The notes under the pieces: generated by a model
Told to the model about the DNA's origin: nothing
What the model saw: the letters and a program-made list of their open reading frames with translations, nothing else
Database searches by the model: none
In this document: piece by piece, positions 1 to 6,949 of the stretch
How positions within the stretch are numbered: position 1 is the stretch's first letter
How the letters are laid out: every line of letters starts with the position of its first letter
From: SIG469 sp964541215
GTDB lineage: Bacteria; Bacillota; Clostridia; Oscillospirales; Oscillospiraceae
NCBI GenBank assembly: GCA_964541215.1
Contig: CAZIPP010000053.1
Location: 1 to 9,761, forward strand
DNA: 9,761 nt
Direction: 5' to 3'
Translations under genes and position numbers: made by a program

Positions 1-124
1 GTTGTCAGTTTGAGCAGAGAACAAAGTCGCTGACCATATCCGCTTTTCTGTCCGCGCCAAAAATTTAAAGCCGGGCCAAGAGATCCAGACCGCCTGATAT
101 GCCCAAATTCGACGGAGGTATTAA

Positions 125-850
125 ATGGAATTACGATCTTTGCTCAAGAAGCCCTTGCCGCAAATGCCGTCGGAAATAATTGACGTGCTAAGCAAAAACG
201 CGATAACCCCAACTTCCTTTGAGAGCAAAAACGATATATTGTCCAACACCAAGCTGCAAACCGAAGTTGGATATACAAAAATGGATAACGGCACTTATCT
301 TGTGGCTATGGTTTGCCCAATGCCCGGCATCACCGCCGAAATGATAGAATGGTGGTTCTGGTGGCACGCGCAGGACAGCCTTCGCTATCAGGTCTGGTAT
401 CCGGGTGACCACATCAGCATTAAATATCGCAGGAAAGACAGCGCTTATTTTGAGCAGGCAGATGCTCCCGCTTTTGCACCCAACACGCAATTTCCGGTGG
501 AGCGAATTGGCGGTATGAAAATGCCCTTGCGCATTGACTTTGTGACGCCGGAAGAGTTTGGTTTTTCACAGCAGGCAATGCACGATAACGATATCCCGAA
601 AATCGTATGCGGTCATGTCGGCGCGTTCAACAATTTGATAAAGCACACCGAAATGGCTCATATTTTTAAAGAAACCGAAAACGGTCTGTTTATGATCAGC
701 AGGTTCTGGCTCGGCGAAACGATGAAAAATCCGTTTCTGAGAAAGCTCATCATAACAGATGACATGGCAAAAGGGATGGCGGAGCATTGCTGTATCGAAT
801 ATCGCAATCTATGTGAGATACTCCCTGTTCTGTATGGTGAATACAAATAA
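125..850 (+). CDS. PhlG-like (DAPG hydrolase family) metal-dependent hydrolase
   Basis: The 241-residue protein looks like the 2,4-diacetylphloroglucinol hydrolase (PhlG) family, zinc enzymes that cleave a carbon-carbon bond linking an acetyl group to a phenolic ring. Visible family marks are the Trp-rich block at residues 73-96 (MIEWWFWWH, then RYQVWYPGDH) and a C-terminal H221-x3-E225 pair followed by a leucine- and tyrosine-rich end (LCEILPVLYGEY); the HxxxE spacing matches the two C-terminal zinc ligands known in PhlG. H81 and H96 are candidates for the remaining ligands. It is shorter than Pseudomonas PhlG (about 290 residues), mostly at the N terminus. No signal peptide or membrane segment, so cytoplasmic. 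GGAGG at 114-118 lies 6 bases before the ATG and fixes the start. It is the first complete gene of a six-gene + strand run that ends with an efflux pump. The family call is fairly secure; the substrate is unknown. Confidence 0.75.
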   Translation: MELRSLLKKPLPQMPSEIIDVLSKNAITPTSFESKNDILSNTKLQTEVGYTKMDNGTYLVAMVCPMPGITAEMIEWWFWWHAQDSLRYQVWYPGDHISIKYRRKDSAYFEQADAPAFAPNTQFPVERIGGMKMPLRIDFVTPEEFGFSQQAMHDNDIPKIVCGHVGAFNNLIKHTEMAHIFKETENGLFMISRFWLGETMKNPFLRKLIITDDMAKGMAEHCCIEYRNLCEILPVLYGEYK

Positions 851-936
851 GCAAGTTCCAAATTGCAGAATTTTTGCGGCGGGTCTTCTGTCACAAATGC
901 CGCTGTATAAACAAAAAGAAAGGTGCTTGAACTGAA

Positions 937-1986
937 ATGTTTGAAGTCACGATTTCCGATATCAACAGCATTATTTCCGACTATGGCATCCCGTACAAAG
1001 CTCTGAATTATTCCGAGCTTGAAAGATATCACTACGAAAAGCGAGACCCTGATACAAAGCAGGTTCGCCTGATCGTAAAGGCTGAGCTTGAAAACTCCGA
1101 AGCCGTTGTTATACGTTTCAAAAACGAAAATGATGTCACCCCGGAGCTTCTTGAATCCCAAAGCCGATTTGCTTTTCTTCTTAAAGAAAACGGCATCGAG
1201 ACCCCAACGCTTTATGCTTTCAATGGCAGCTTTGCAAAATGGTATTCCATCGGCGGATACGATGTTATCGTCTGCGTTGAGCAGTTTGTAGATGGCGAAC
1301 TTGATTGTGTGGATACCCAAACCGCTTTTGAAACGGGAGCATTGCTGGCAAAATCTCATAATATTGCAGAATCCGCAAACTTCCATGTGGATAACAAGGT
1401 CTTGTTTGACCCCTTTGAATACAACGACCTTTTTTCTTACATAGACTTTGCCGCTCACGAAAAGGAACTGACAGAGATAGATAGCGCTTTGTACAGGAGC
1501 ATCACAGAAAAGTACAATGAGCATATGAAATTTCTCAATCCGCTGAAAAACGAACCCCGCTACGCCGTTCAGGGAGATATAAGCAACTGCAACCTGTACC
1601 TGACAGATGACGGTACACTTGGCATCTTTGATTTCAACCGCTGTGGAGACAATAATCTTTTATGCGACTGCATTATGCAGGCTGTTTTTGAAGCCCGGTT
1701 GATGGATTATCCCGAGGAATATGGCGATGACTGTGAAGGTCAGATCCTCTCGGCTTTTTTGAACGGCTATCATCAGCAGCGTCCCATTTCACAGGAGCAG
1801 CTATCGCTGTTCCCTCGTCTTTACGCCATTATCAATGCGTTCTGGAGCGCAGACGTCAAATGGAACGAAGACAGTTTGATAAACTTCCTTGAAAAGGGAG
1901 ATACGGAAGCAGCGCATAAGCATTTGCAGGATATATACGACAAGCTGAATACCCCGTACGCGTTTGCCGTAAGAACGGAGAAATAG
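937..1986 (+). CDS. Aminoglycoside phosphotransferase (APH)-fold kinase-like protein
   Basis: A 349-residue cytoplasmic protein with the bilobal layout of the APH/choline kinase/homoserine kinase II superfamily, which transfers phosphate from ATP to a hydroxyl group of a small molecule. The N-lobe strand EAVVIRFKNE (residues 55-64) carries basic residues where the ATP-binding strand is expected, followed by GIETPTLYAF (86-95) and an EQFVDGEL hinge (115-122). The catalytic loop is QGDISNCN (212-219), with D214 as likely catalytic base and N219 as metal ligand; IFDF (230-233) supplies the second metal-binding Asp, D232. The usual His of HGD is replaced by Gln212. The ribosome site AAAGG is rather far from the ATG (over 10 bases). 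The next gene starts 4 bases after the stop, so the two are probably translationally coupled. The substrate is not evident; antibiotic resistance should not be assumed. Confidence 0.75.
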   Translation: MFEVTISDINSIISDYGIPYKALNYSELERYHYEKRDPDTKQVRLIVKAELENSEAVVIRFKNENDVTPELLESQSRFAFLLKENGIETPTLYAFNGSFAKWYSIGGYDVIVCVEQFVDGELDCVDTQTAFETGALLAKSHNIAESANFHVDNKVLFDPFEYNDLFSYIDFAAHEKELTEIDSALYRSITEKYNEHMKFLNPLKNEPRYAVQGDISNCNLYLTDDGTLGIFDFNRCGDNNLLCDCIMQAVFEARLMDYPEEYGDDCEGQILSAFLNGYHQQRPISQEQLSLFPRLYAIINAFWSADVKWNEDSLINFLEKGDTEAAHKHLQDIYDKLNTPYAFAVRTEK

Positions 1987-1990
1987 AAAA

Positions 1991-2569
1991 ATGACAGAGC
2001 AAAAGAAAGCCGGTCCCAGTGGTCCTGCCATATTCATGTACTGCGTTATTGCGGCAGCAGCAATAATTGCCGCGGTATGTTTCGCATTGTATTACGGCGT
2101 TCGTACCGGCAGCCGCGTTGTCCTGTGGACAGGCATCACAGCCTTTACTGTAATGTACCACCTGTGGCTGCGCATCATTATGGGCAACGTGACAAAGCTG
2201 TTCAAAATAAGCTACACTCAACGCTGGTTCAGGGAAAACGCCTTTGAAAAAAAGCTGTATTCGCTGCTTCGGGTGAAAAAATGGAAGGGTAAAGCCCTTA
2301 CATATAATCCCGAACTTTTCTCATTGAAAGACAACTCTCTGGAATCCATCGCCAACACCATGTCAAAAGCCGAGACCGACCACTGGGTCAACGAGCTTAT
2401 ATCTCTGTCCACTCTGTTTTTTGCCATCATCTTCAGCGGCGGATTCATCGCCTTTGCCATAAGCGCCGTTGCCGCCATGCTGTTCGACGGTCAGTTTATT
2501 GTTATTCAGCGGTACAACAGACCAAGAGTGGTAAGGCTTATAGAGCGGGAGAAGGCAGTCAGAGCATAA
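1991..2569 (+). CDS. CrtO-like integral membrane protein (putative acyltransferase family)
   Basis: The 192-residue protein has two N-terminal hydrophobic spans (about 13-36 and 43-65), a basic cytoplasmic-type segment with RWFRENAFEKKLYSLLRVKK (78-97), an amphipathic centre holding E128 and H131 (ETDHW), and two close C-terminal hydrophobic stretches (about 135-149 and 151-172) ending in QRYNRPR (173-179). The FEKKLY..LRVKKWK block, the E-x2-H and the terminal QRYNRPR resemble the glycosyl-4,4'-diaponeurosporenoate acyltransferase (CrtO) family, which in staphylococci adds the fatty acyl chain of staphyloxanthin. No carotenoid gene is visible here, so a different acceptor or a non-enzymatic role is likely. 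It starts 4 bases after the kinase stop, with GGAG at 1977-1980 as a plausible ribosome site. Family assignment is from motif memory; function is inferred. Confidence 0.6.
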   Translation: MTEQKKAGPSGPAIFMYCVIAAAAIIAAVCFALYYGVRTGSRVVLWTGITAFTVMYHLWLRIIMGNVTKLFKISYTQRWFRENAFEKKLYSLLRVKKWKGKALTYNPELFSLKDNSLESIANTMSKAETDHWVNELISLSTLFFAIIFSGGFIAFAISAVAAMLFDGQFIVIQRYNRPRVVRLIEREKAVRA

Positions 2570-2579
2570 CAAGATGGGG

Positions 2580-2610
2580 ATCCTCACGCCTGCTGACGCA
2601 GGCTCAGGAT
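2580..2610 (+). other. Stem-loop between operon genes
   Basis: GCCTGC (2588-2593) pairs with GCAGGC (2598-2603) around a TGAC loop, and ATCCT (2580-2584) pairs with AGGAT (2606-2610) below a small internal loop. No T-run follows, so it is not a standard terminator. It may stabilise or process the mRNA, or lower expression of the downstream genes. The ATG at 2609 lies in the 3' arm, one reason to prefer the later start for the next gene. Confidence 0.45.
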
Positions 2611-2638
2611 GGCAACATTTGGGGAGGACATTTTGATC

Positions 2639-3145
2639 ATGGGTATTCTCAGCCGGTTATTCAAAAAAACTGCACCCGCTCCAACGGCAGATCCGCTGCC
2701 GACACCCGAAATATATCCCTTCACCCGTTGGTATACCTACGGAAACCATATGTACCGCAGCGAAAACGAACGGGCAGATGTGGAATTTGTAAACGAGCAG
2801 ACCGGCAAACGTGTGCTGCTGGTAGACAACGACGGTTATATTCAAAACTTTCCCGGCATAGTCAAAGGAGACTGGACAAATGCGCTGACCGCCCACAAAT
2901 ATCTCCGCCCTCAGATACGTTTCCTTTCGGAGCTTTCAAAGTGCGGCGATGAGAAGTACATGATGATCTGGCAGATACAGCCGGACGGCATGTACTGGGC
3001 AGATGATGGCGGCTTTGGTATGGAAAACGACCCCGAAATACGTTTGTATGCCTTTATAGATAAAGACGGCAATTTTATGGGACCGTTTAAGGTATATAAT
3101 GTCGGAAACACATCATTTTTGTTTGACGTTGGCGAACAGGCATGA
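2639..3145 (+). CDS. Hypothetical protein, 168 residues, no recognised family
   Basis: I do not recognise this protein. The start at 2639 is chosen because GGGGAGG at 2621-2627 sits 11 bases upstream; the frame also opens at an ATG at 2609, but that one lies inside a hairpin and has no clear ribosome site. After a short basic N terminus (ILSRLFKK, residues 3-10) comes a Pro/Ala-rich linker (12-24), then a soluble, aromatic-rich region with many Gly-Asp turns (WYTYGNHMY 31-39, DGMYWADDGGFG 116-127) that looks mostly beta-stranded. Motifs such as LLVDNDGYIQNF (60-71) and FIDKDGNF (139-146) resemble strand-turn-strand repeats. No signal peptide, membrane span or catalytic motif is obvious. It sits in the same + strand run as the CrtO-like and DUF6054-like genes and is presumably co-transcribed. 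Confidence 0.7.
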   Translation: MGILSRLFKKTAPAPTADPLPTPEIYPFTRWYTYGNHMYRSENERADVEFVNEQTGKRVLLVDNDGYIQNFPGIVKGDWTNALTAHKYLRPQIRFLSELSKCGDEKYMMIWQIQPDGMYWADDGGFGMENDPEIRLYAFIDKDGNFMGPFKVYNVGNTSFLFDVGEQA

Positions 3146-3187
3146 TAGAATCATTCAGATTTAAACACCGGTCATAAGGAGGTCTCC

Positions 3188-3523
3188 ATGTCAAAGCTTG
3201 AATGTACACTTCGAAAAGGCAGCATGAATGCCATCCTCAACGATATCGAGGATGCTGTTTTCAACAGCATTTCCGCCACCAGGGAAGACGAAAGCAACTT
3301 CTCCCTCGGGGACGTGCAATGCGCTGTCAGGGTTTACGAAAGATACAGCTATATGGGCGGCAACAGAGTCAGTCTTAACCTTACTTTGCTGGAATCAGGC
3401 GGCGTTACCCGTCTTTCTGCCATTACCTCCGGCGGAAGTCAGGCAATGTTCTTTAAAGTAAACACCTTTGGCGAGGACGCTTTTCTTGATACCATCCGTG
3501 ATGCCGTGAATAAATACATATAA
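3188..3523 (+). CDS. Small DUF6054-like protein
   Basis: A 111-residue soluble protein that resembles the DUF6054 family of uncharacterised Clostridia proteins, mainly by the block CAVRVYERYSYMGGNRVSLN (45-64) followed by SAITSGGSQAMFFKVNTFGE (77-96) and a C-terminal helix LDTIRDAVNKYI. The layout, an N-terminal helix, a four-strand sheet and a C-terminal helix, suggests a compact alpha/beta sandwich. A very strong AAGGAGGT at 3176-3183 precedes the ATG by 4 bases, so it may be among the better translated genes of the run. The stop is 20 bases before the MATE gene. No function is known for the family and none is proposed; the family name itself is recalled rather than searched. Confidence 0.65.
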   Translation: MSKLECTLRKGSMNAILNDIEDAVFNSISATREDESNFSLGDVQCAVRVYERYSYMGGNRVSLNLTLLESGGVTRLSAITSGGSQAMFFKVNTFGEDAFLDTIRDAVNKYI

Positions 3524-3543
3524 AAATACGAAAGGCAACAACT

Positions 3544-4932
3544 ATGATCTCACAAACTGGAAAAGCCGGTTTCTTTTCGAGAGACCGTCGGCTGTACCGT
3601 ACCTTTTTTCCTCTTTTGATAGTCATTTCTTTGCAGCAGCTGGCCGCCCTTACGGTCAATCTTGCTGACAATATCATGCTTGGCAGATACACCGAGCTGG
3701 CGCTGTCCGGCGCTACCCTGGTCAACCAGATACAGTTCGTTCTCCAATCCGTTGTCCACGGCATTGGCATGGGCGTTTCTGTTTTGGGCAGTCAATACTG
3801 GGGCAAGCGCGAGATCGAGCCTATCCGCAGAATTACCTCCATCGGCGTAAAATTCGCGTTTATAATAGGACTTATCTTCCTGCTCGTCACCCGACTTGCT
3901 CCCGAGGCTGTTATGGGGCTTTTCACCAATGATGCGGCAGTTATCGCAGAAGCCACAAAATATCTCAGCATCATGTGCTGGACTTACGTTGTCTTCGCCG
4001 TTGCCAACACTTTGATGTATTCTCTGCAAAGCGTGGAGACAGCCTTTATCGGCACCATCATGTCCATCTCCACCATAATCATCAATGTTTGCCTGAACTA
4101 CTGCCTGATATACGGCAACCTCGGTTTTCCCGAGCTGGGAATAAAAGGCGCTGCCCTCGCCACCTTAACCAGCAGAATGGTGGAGCTGCTGATAATCCTT
4201 GTATATCTGCTTTTCATCGACCAAAAGCTGAAGCTCAGACTAAAGCACATTCTTGGATTCGATTTCGGTTACCTGAAAGACTTTGTTACCGCGGCTTTGC
4301 CGGTAATGGTATCCGGCGCGCTGTGGGGCGTATCTCAGGGCGCTCAGACGGCTATCCTCGGTCACCTGAACGCAACGGTCATCGCTGCCAACAGCATCGC
4401 TTCGGTCATTTTCCAGATATTCGTTGTTGTCGGTATGTCCTGCGCCAGCGCGTCCTCTGTTACCATCGGCAAAACCGTGGGAGAAGGCAGGATGGAAGAC
4501 GTTCGGTCGTATTCCCGAACTTTACAGGTCATATTCCTTGTTATCGGCATCATATCCGGCGTGGCAATGTTCCTGTGCCGTGAAGTCATTGTTTCCTTCT
4601 ACTCCGTCTCAGAGGAAGCCAAGGCTTTGGCTATGGATTTCCTTGCCGTTCTCAGCATCACCTCAATGGGTTCCTGCTACGAATACCCTGTTGAAGGCGG
4701 CATCATTGCCGGCGGCGGTGACCCCAAGTATCAGGCCATAATCGACAACCTGTGTATGTGGCTGTTTACCATTCCCGTTGCTGCCGCAGCCGCATTTATC
4801 CTTGACGCTTCTCCAATAATTGTTTTCTGGTGTCTTAAATTTGATCAGCTGCTCAAGTGTATACCCAACTTCATCGTATGCAACCGTTACAAGTGGCTGA
4901 AAAATCTGACCCGTCAGGAAGCACCGGCATAA
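3544..4932 (+). CDS. MATE family efflux transporter
   Basis: A 462-residue polytopic membrane protein with the twelve-span, two-repeat layout of the multidrug and toxic compound extrusion (MATE) family, Na+- or H+-coupled exporters of cationic and other small molecules. Family marks include the N-terminal DNIMLGR (42-48), SQYWGKRE (83-90), the strongly conserved NYCLIYGNLGFPELGIKGAA (185-204) closing the first half, and the matching GGIIAGGGDPKYQ in the second half. Length agrees with typical MATE proteins (440-470). GAAAGG about 8 bases before the ATG supports the start. It is the last gene of the + strand run and is followed by hairpins. As partner of a hydrolase, a kinase and a membrane acyltransferase-like protein, it could export the same compound or its product; that is inference, as MATE substrates cannot be read from sequence. 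Confidence 0.92.
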   Translation: MISQTGKAGFFSRDRRLYRTFFPLLIVISLQQLAALTVNLADNIMLGRYTELALSGATLVNQIQFVLQSVVHGIGMGVSVLGSQYWGKREIEPIRRITSIGVKFAFIIGLIFLLVTRLAPEAVMGLFTNDAAVIAEATKYLSIMCWTYVVFAVANTLMYSLQSVETAFIGTIMSISTIIINVCLNYCLIYGNLGFPELGIKGAALATLTSRMVELLIILVYLLFIDQKLKLRLKHILGFDFGYLKDFVTAALPVMVSGALWGVSQGAQTAILGHLNATVIAANSIASVIFQIFVVVGMSCASASSVTIGKTVGEGRMEDVRSYSRTLQVIFLVIGIISGVAMFLCREVIVSFYSVSEEAKALAMDFLAVLSITSMGSCYEYPVEGGIIAGGGDPKYQAIIDNLCMWLFTIPVAAAAAFILDASPIIVFWCLKFDQLLKCIPNFIVCNRYKWLKNLTRQEAPA

Positions 4933-4954
4933 TAAAATACGCTGTAATTTATAA

Positions 4955-4988
4955 CATTGCGCAGCGCTGCTCAGCAAGCTGCGCAATG
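4955..4988 (+). terminator. Hairpin after the MATE gene
   Basis: CATTGCGCAGC (4955-4965) and GCTGCGCAATG (4978-4988) form an 11-bp perfect stem, with a 12-base loop that can fold further. It begins 22 bases after the MATE stop. The following bases are A-rich rather than T-rich, so termination on the + strand is plausible but not textbook. Confidence 0.5.
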
Positions 4989-4991
4989 GAA

Positions 4992-5036
4992 AAATCCCCA
5001 TCTTGATGCGCAAAATGCATACCAGGATGGGGATTT
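4992..5036 (-). terminator. Terminator of the CoA transferase gene
   Basis: AAATCCCCATC (4992-5002) and GATGGGGATTT (5026-5036) form an 11-bp stem. Read on the - strand, the stem is followed by a T-run (complement of the A-run at 4990-4994), as expected of an intrinsic terminator 37 bases beyond the CoA transferase stop. It may also help stop + strand transcripts. Confidence 0.65.
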
Positions 5037-5072
5037 CTCCGCCATAAACGGCGTTGAAATGACAGCTGTTTT

Positions 5073-6584
5073 TTATACGCAAACCTTTACATCAAAGGGC
5101 AGCAGGTCAAGAATATCCTTTTTCATATCTATTCCGGGAGTTACTTCAATAAGTTCAAGTCCCTCTTTGCCAAGGCGGAACACGCATCTTTCGGTAACAT
5201 ACAGCACTTCCTGACCGTTGGCATGGGCGTTTTCGGCAGAGAAACTGATGGCGCTTACCTTTTCAACAAATTTCCTGTACTTGCCTTCCTTCACCACCGC
5301 CACATGACCGTTGTTTTCTTCGACCTGCAATCCTCCGGCGGAGAAGGTGAAGCAGAATACCACTTTTTTGGAGCTTTGGGTGATGTTGGCAAAACCGCCG
5401 ATACCTGCCAGCTTGTTGGGGCTGTAATGACCGTTTACATTGCCTTCTTTATCTACCTCAAGAGCGCCGATAAAGCAGATATCCAGACCGCCGCCATCAT
5501 AGAAATCAAACATCTGAGCGGTACTGAAAATACTCTGGGCGCCAACGGTGGAGCCGAAAGCTTTTCCGGATGCGGGCATACCGCCAACACCGCCGGACTC
5601 AACGGTCATGGTCAGCTGAGTGATAAGTCCTGTCTTTGCCGCTTCCTGAGAAACACCTTCCGGAATACCTATTCCCACGTTTACTATCTGACCGGGTCTA
5701 AGCTCCCGCTCACCTCTGCGGGCGATAAGGTTTCTGGCAGTATCGCTGTCACCGCTGAGACGTTTGCTGAGCCAGTCTACGATTTTTTCAGGCTCCACGA
5801 ACTCGTCTCCCGAGAACGTGGGGTCATATTCATCTATGCCATAAACCTGATCCTGCTCGGGGCAAAGGCAGATATAATCAACCAAAGCGCCGGGAACGAT
5901 AACGTTCCATGGGCGGTGCTTCTCTCCCGACAGTTTTGAAACCTGAACTATTACCTTTCCGCCGTTTGCCTTGGCAGCCTGAGCCATGGCAAGAGCATCA
6001 AGGGTAGTCGGTTCCTTTTCAAAGGTGATGTTGCCATAGATGTCCGCGCTGGATCCCTTCATAAGAACAACGTCGAATTTGGGCGTATTATACCGCAGAA
6101 AACGTTCGCCCTCGATTTCCATCTCAGAAACCCAGTCGTCCTTTGACTTCTCATTGAGCTTGCTGCCGCCTATCTTCGGGTCAACAAAAAGGTTGCAGCC
6201 GACTTTTGTTATATAGTAGGGCTGACCGGCAGCAGCTGCGCGAACCATATGGCTCATGACGCCAAGGGGCAGATTGTAGCCTTCTATCTCGTTATTCAGT
6301 ATCATCCGGGACGAGTCGGGCATGGTTGCAAAATGGCTGAGTATCAGCTTTTTAACAGCTCCCGCCCTGATGGGCGCTTCGCAGCGGGAATTGGTGGTCC
6401 AGCTGCCGAAGCCCGTGGAACAATATATGGAAAGATCCTTAGGCTCGCCGGTCTTTTCAAAGCGCTTGCCCAGCTCACCGATAAGATCAGCGGGGTTGAC
6501 CAGCGCCAGAAAAGCGTTTACACCCACCATATCGCCGGACTTGATTATCGATACTGCTTCCTGCGGGGTAACATATTGAGGCAT
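5073..6584 (-). CDS. Acyl-CoA:acetate/propionate CoA transferase
   Basis: This 503-residue protein is a fused two-domain family I CoA transferase of the propionate CoA transferase (Pct) / acyl CoA:acetate-3-ketoacid type, which moves CoA between short-chain acyl-CoAs and free carboxylates such as acetate, propionate or lactate. Residue numbers here count from the first ATG. The N-terminal half carries ADIYGN (183-188); the C-terminal half carries GQIVNVGIGIPEGV (301-314) and the active-site motif TVESGGVGGMP, with E332 as the expected Glu that forms the acyl-glutamyl-CoA intermediate. Length is close to Pct (about 520). The frame opens at an ATG at 6593, but AGGAG (6594-6598) abuts it directly and lies 9 bases before the ATG at 6584, so the latter is the likely start (MPQYV). 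It appears monocistronic, convergent with the MATE operon. A role in fermentation acid balance is likely; exact substrates are not determinable. Confidence 0.92.
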   Translation of the reverse strand: MPQYVTPQEAVSIIKSGDMVGVNAFLALVNPADLIGELGKRFEKTGEPKDLSIYCSTGFGSWTTNSRCEAPIRAGAVKKLILSHFATMPDSSRMILNNEIEGYNLPLGVMSHMVRAAAAGQPYYITKVGCNLFVDPKIGGSKLNEKSKDDWVSEMEIEGERFLRYNTPKFDVVLMKGSSADIYGNITFEKEPTTLDALAMAQAAKANGGKVIVQVSKLSGEKHRPWNVIVPGALVDYICLCPEQDQVYGIDEYDPTFSGDEFVEPEKIVDWLSKRLSGDSDTARNLIARRGERELRPGQIVNVGIGIPEGVSQEAAKTGLITQLTMTVESGGVGGMPASGKAFGSTVGAQSIFSTAQMFDFYDGGGLDICFIGALEVDKEGNVNGHYSPNKLAGIGGFANITQSSKKVVFCFTFSAGGLQVEENNGHVAVVKEGKYRKFVEKVSAISFSAENAHANGQEVLYVTERCVFRLGKEGLELIEVTPGIDMKKDILDLLPFDVKVCV

Positions 6585-6618
6585 ATCCGTCATCTCCTGA
6601 AATTTATATTATATATCA

Positions 6619-6627
6619 AGTATACCA
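6619..6627 (-). promoter_or_regulatory. Extended -10 promoter of the CoA transferase gene
   Basis: On the - strand TGGTATACT is a TGn-extended -10 element, about 35 bases before the chosen start. No good -35 is found at the matching distance, which extended -10 promoters tolerate. A second -10-like TATAAT lies at 6608-6613. Confidence 0.5.
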
Positions 6628-6670
6628 CGGCGGGAAATTTTTGCATAGAAGAAACTTCCACTTACCACAT

Positions 6671-6700
6671 TTGCTATAGCAACGGAAGGGATATTATGAT
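6671..6700 (+). promoter_or_regulatory. Putative promoter of the 38-residue membrane peptide gene
   Basis: TTGCTA (6671-6676) and TATGAT (6695-6700) are spaced 18 bases apart and precede the small ORF at 6765. The -10 lies inside a perfect 9-bp inverted repeat (6689-6712), which could be an operator. Confidence 0.4.
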
Positions 6701-6712
6701 ATGATAATATCC
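6689..6712. repeat. Perfect inverted repeat over a -10 element
   Basis: GGATATTAT (6689-6697) and ATAATATCC (6704-6712) are exact reverse complements separated by 6 bases. The position over a putative -10 box suggests a repressor site; it could instead be a relic of the GATAT-box repeat seen at 7126-7203, since the spacer reads GATATG. Confidence 0.4.
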
Positions 6713-6764
6713 GAACATCCCGGGAGTATATCATATGGCAAAACTTGAAAGGAGCTGTTGAATT

Positions 6765-6881
6765 ATGGTCTTTCCCCATACAGAAACAGGGCAAACAGTG
6801 GCTCTGATAGCCATTGTTATTGTTGGCATATTTGTCTGCCTTTTCAACGCTTATAAAATGGGATGGTTCAGAAGAAAATGA
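6765..6881 (+). CDS. Small single-span membrane peptide, 38 residues
   Basis: A short ORF starting MVFPHTETGQ, followed by a hydrophobic stretch TVALIAIVIVGIFVCLF (residues 11-27) and a basic tail ending GWFRRK. This is the pattern of a one-span membrane peptide with a positively charged cytoplasmic end. AAAGGAG (6748-6754) lies 10 bases before the ATG. A putative promoter (6671-6700) and a good terminator (6907-6949) flank it, so it looks like a complete transcription unit. No family is recognised. Its stop codon lies within AATGATATAT, the same string that begins the hairpin array at 7125, so the C terminus may have been changed by a repeat insertion. Alternatives are a toxin-like or regulatory small membrane protein; neither can be shown. 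Confidence 0.55.
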   Translation: MVFPHTETGQTVALIAIVIVGIFVCLFNAYKMGWFRRK

Positions 6882-6906
6882 TATATCGCATCTTAACTAC
6901 AACTAC

Positions 6907-6949
6907 AAGCAAAACCTTGCCATGATTTGTCAAGGCTTTGCTTGTTTTT
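6907..6949 (+). terminator. Terminator after the small membrane peptide
   Basis: AAGCAAA/TTTGCTT and CCTTG/CAAGG pair with one mismatch between them (arms 6907-6919 and 6931-6943), followed by GTTTTT (6944-6949). It begins 25 bases after the stop at 6881. Confidence 0.75.

Noticed and set aside
3..68. Open frame from the left edge to a TAA, possibly the end of a gene cut by the window
   Set aside because: Only 21 residues with no recognisable family and no independent evidence; it could equally be non-coding. Nothing else was found in positions 1-110.
851..936. Independent promoter for the kinase gene (TATAAA at 906-911)
   Set aside because: No acceptable -35 at the right distance and no terminator before it, so read-through from the hydrolase gene is simpler.
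658..1524. 288-residue open frame on the - strand
   Set aside because: It spans two well-supported + strand genes antisense, has no ribosome site of note and encodes an unfamiliar composition.
3975..4583. 202-residue open frame in another + frame of the MATE gene
   Set aside because: His/Arg-rich translation typical of an out-of-frame reading of a membrane protein; the MATE frame is unbroken.
5223..5939. 238-residue open frame opposite the CoA transferase
   Set aside because: The CoA transferase is clearly homologous and unbroken; the antisense product shows no family features.
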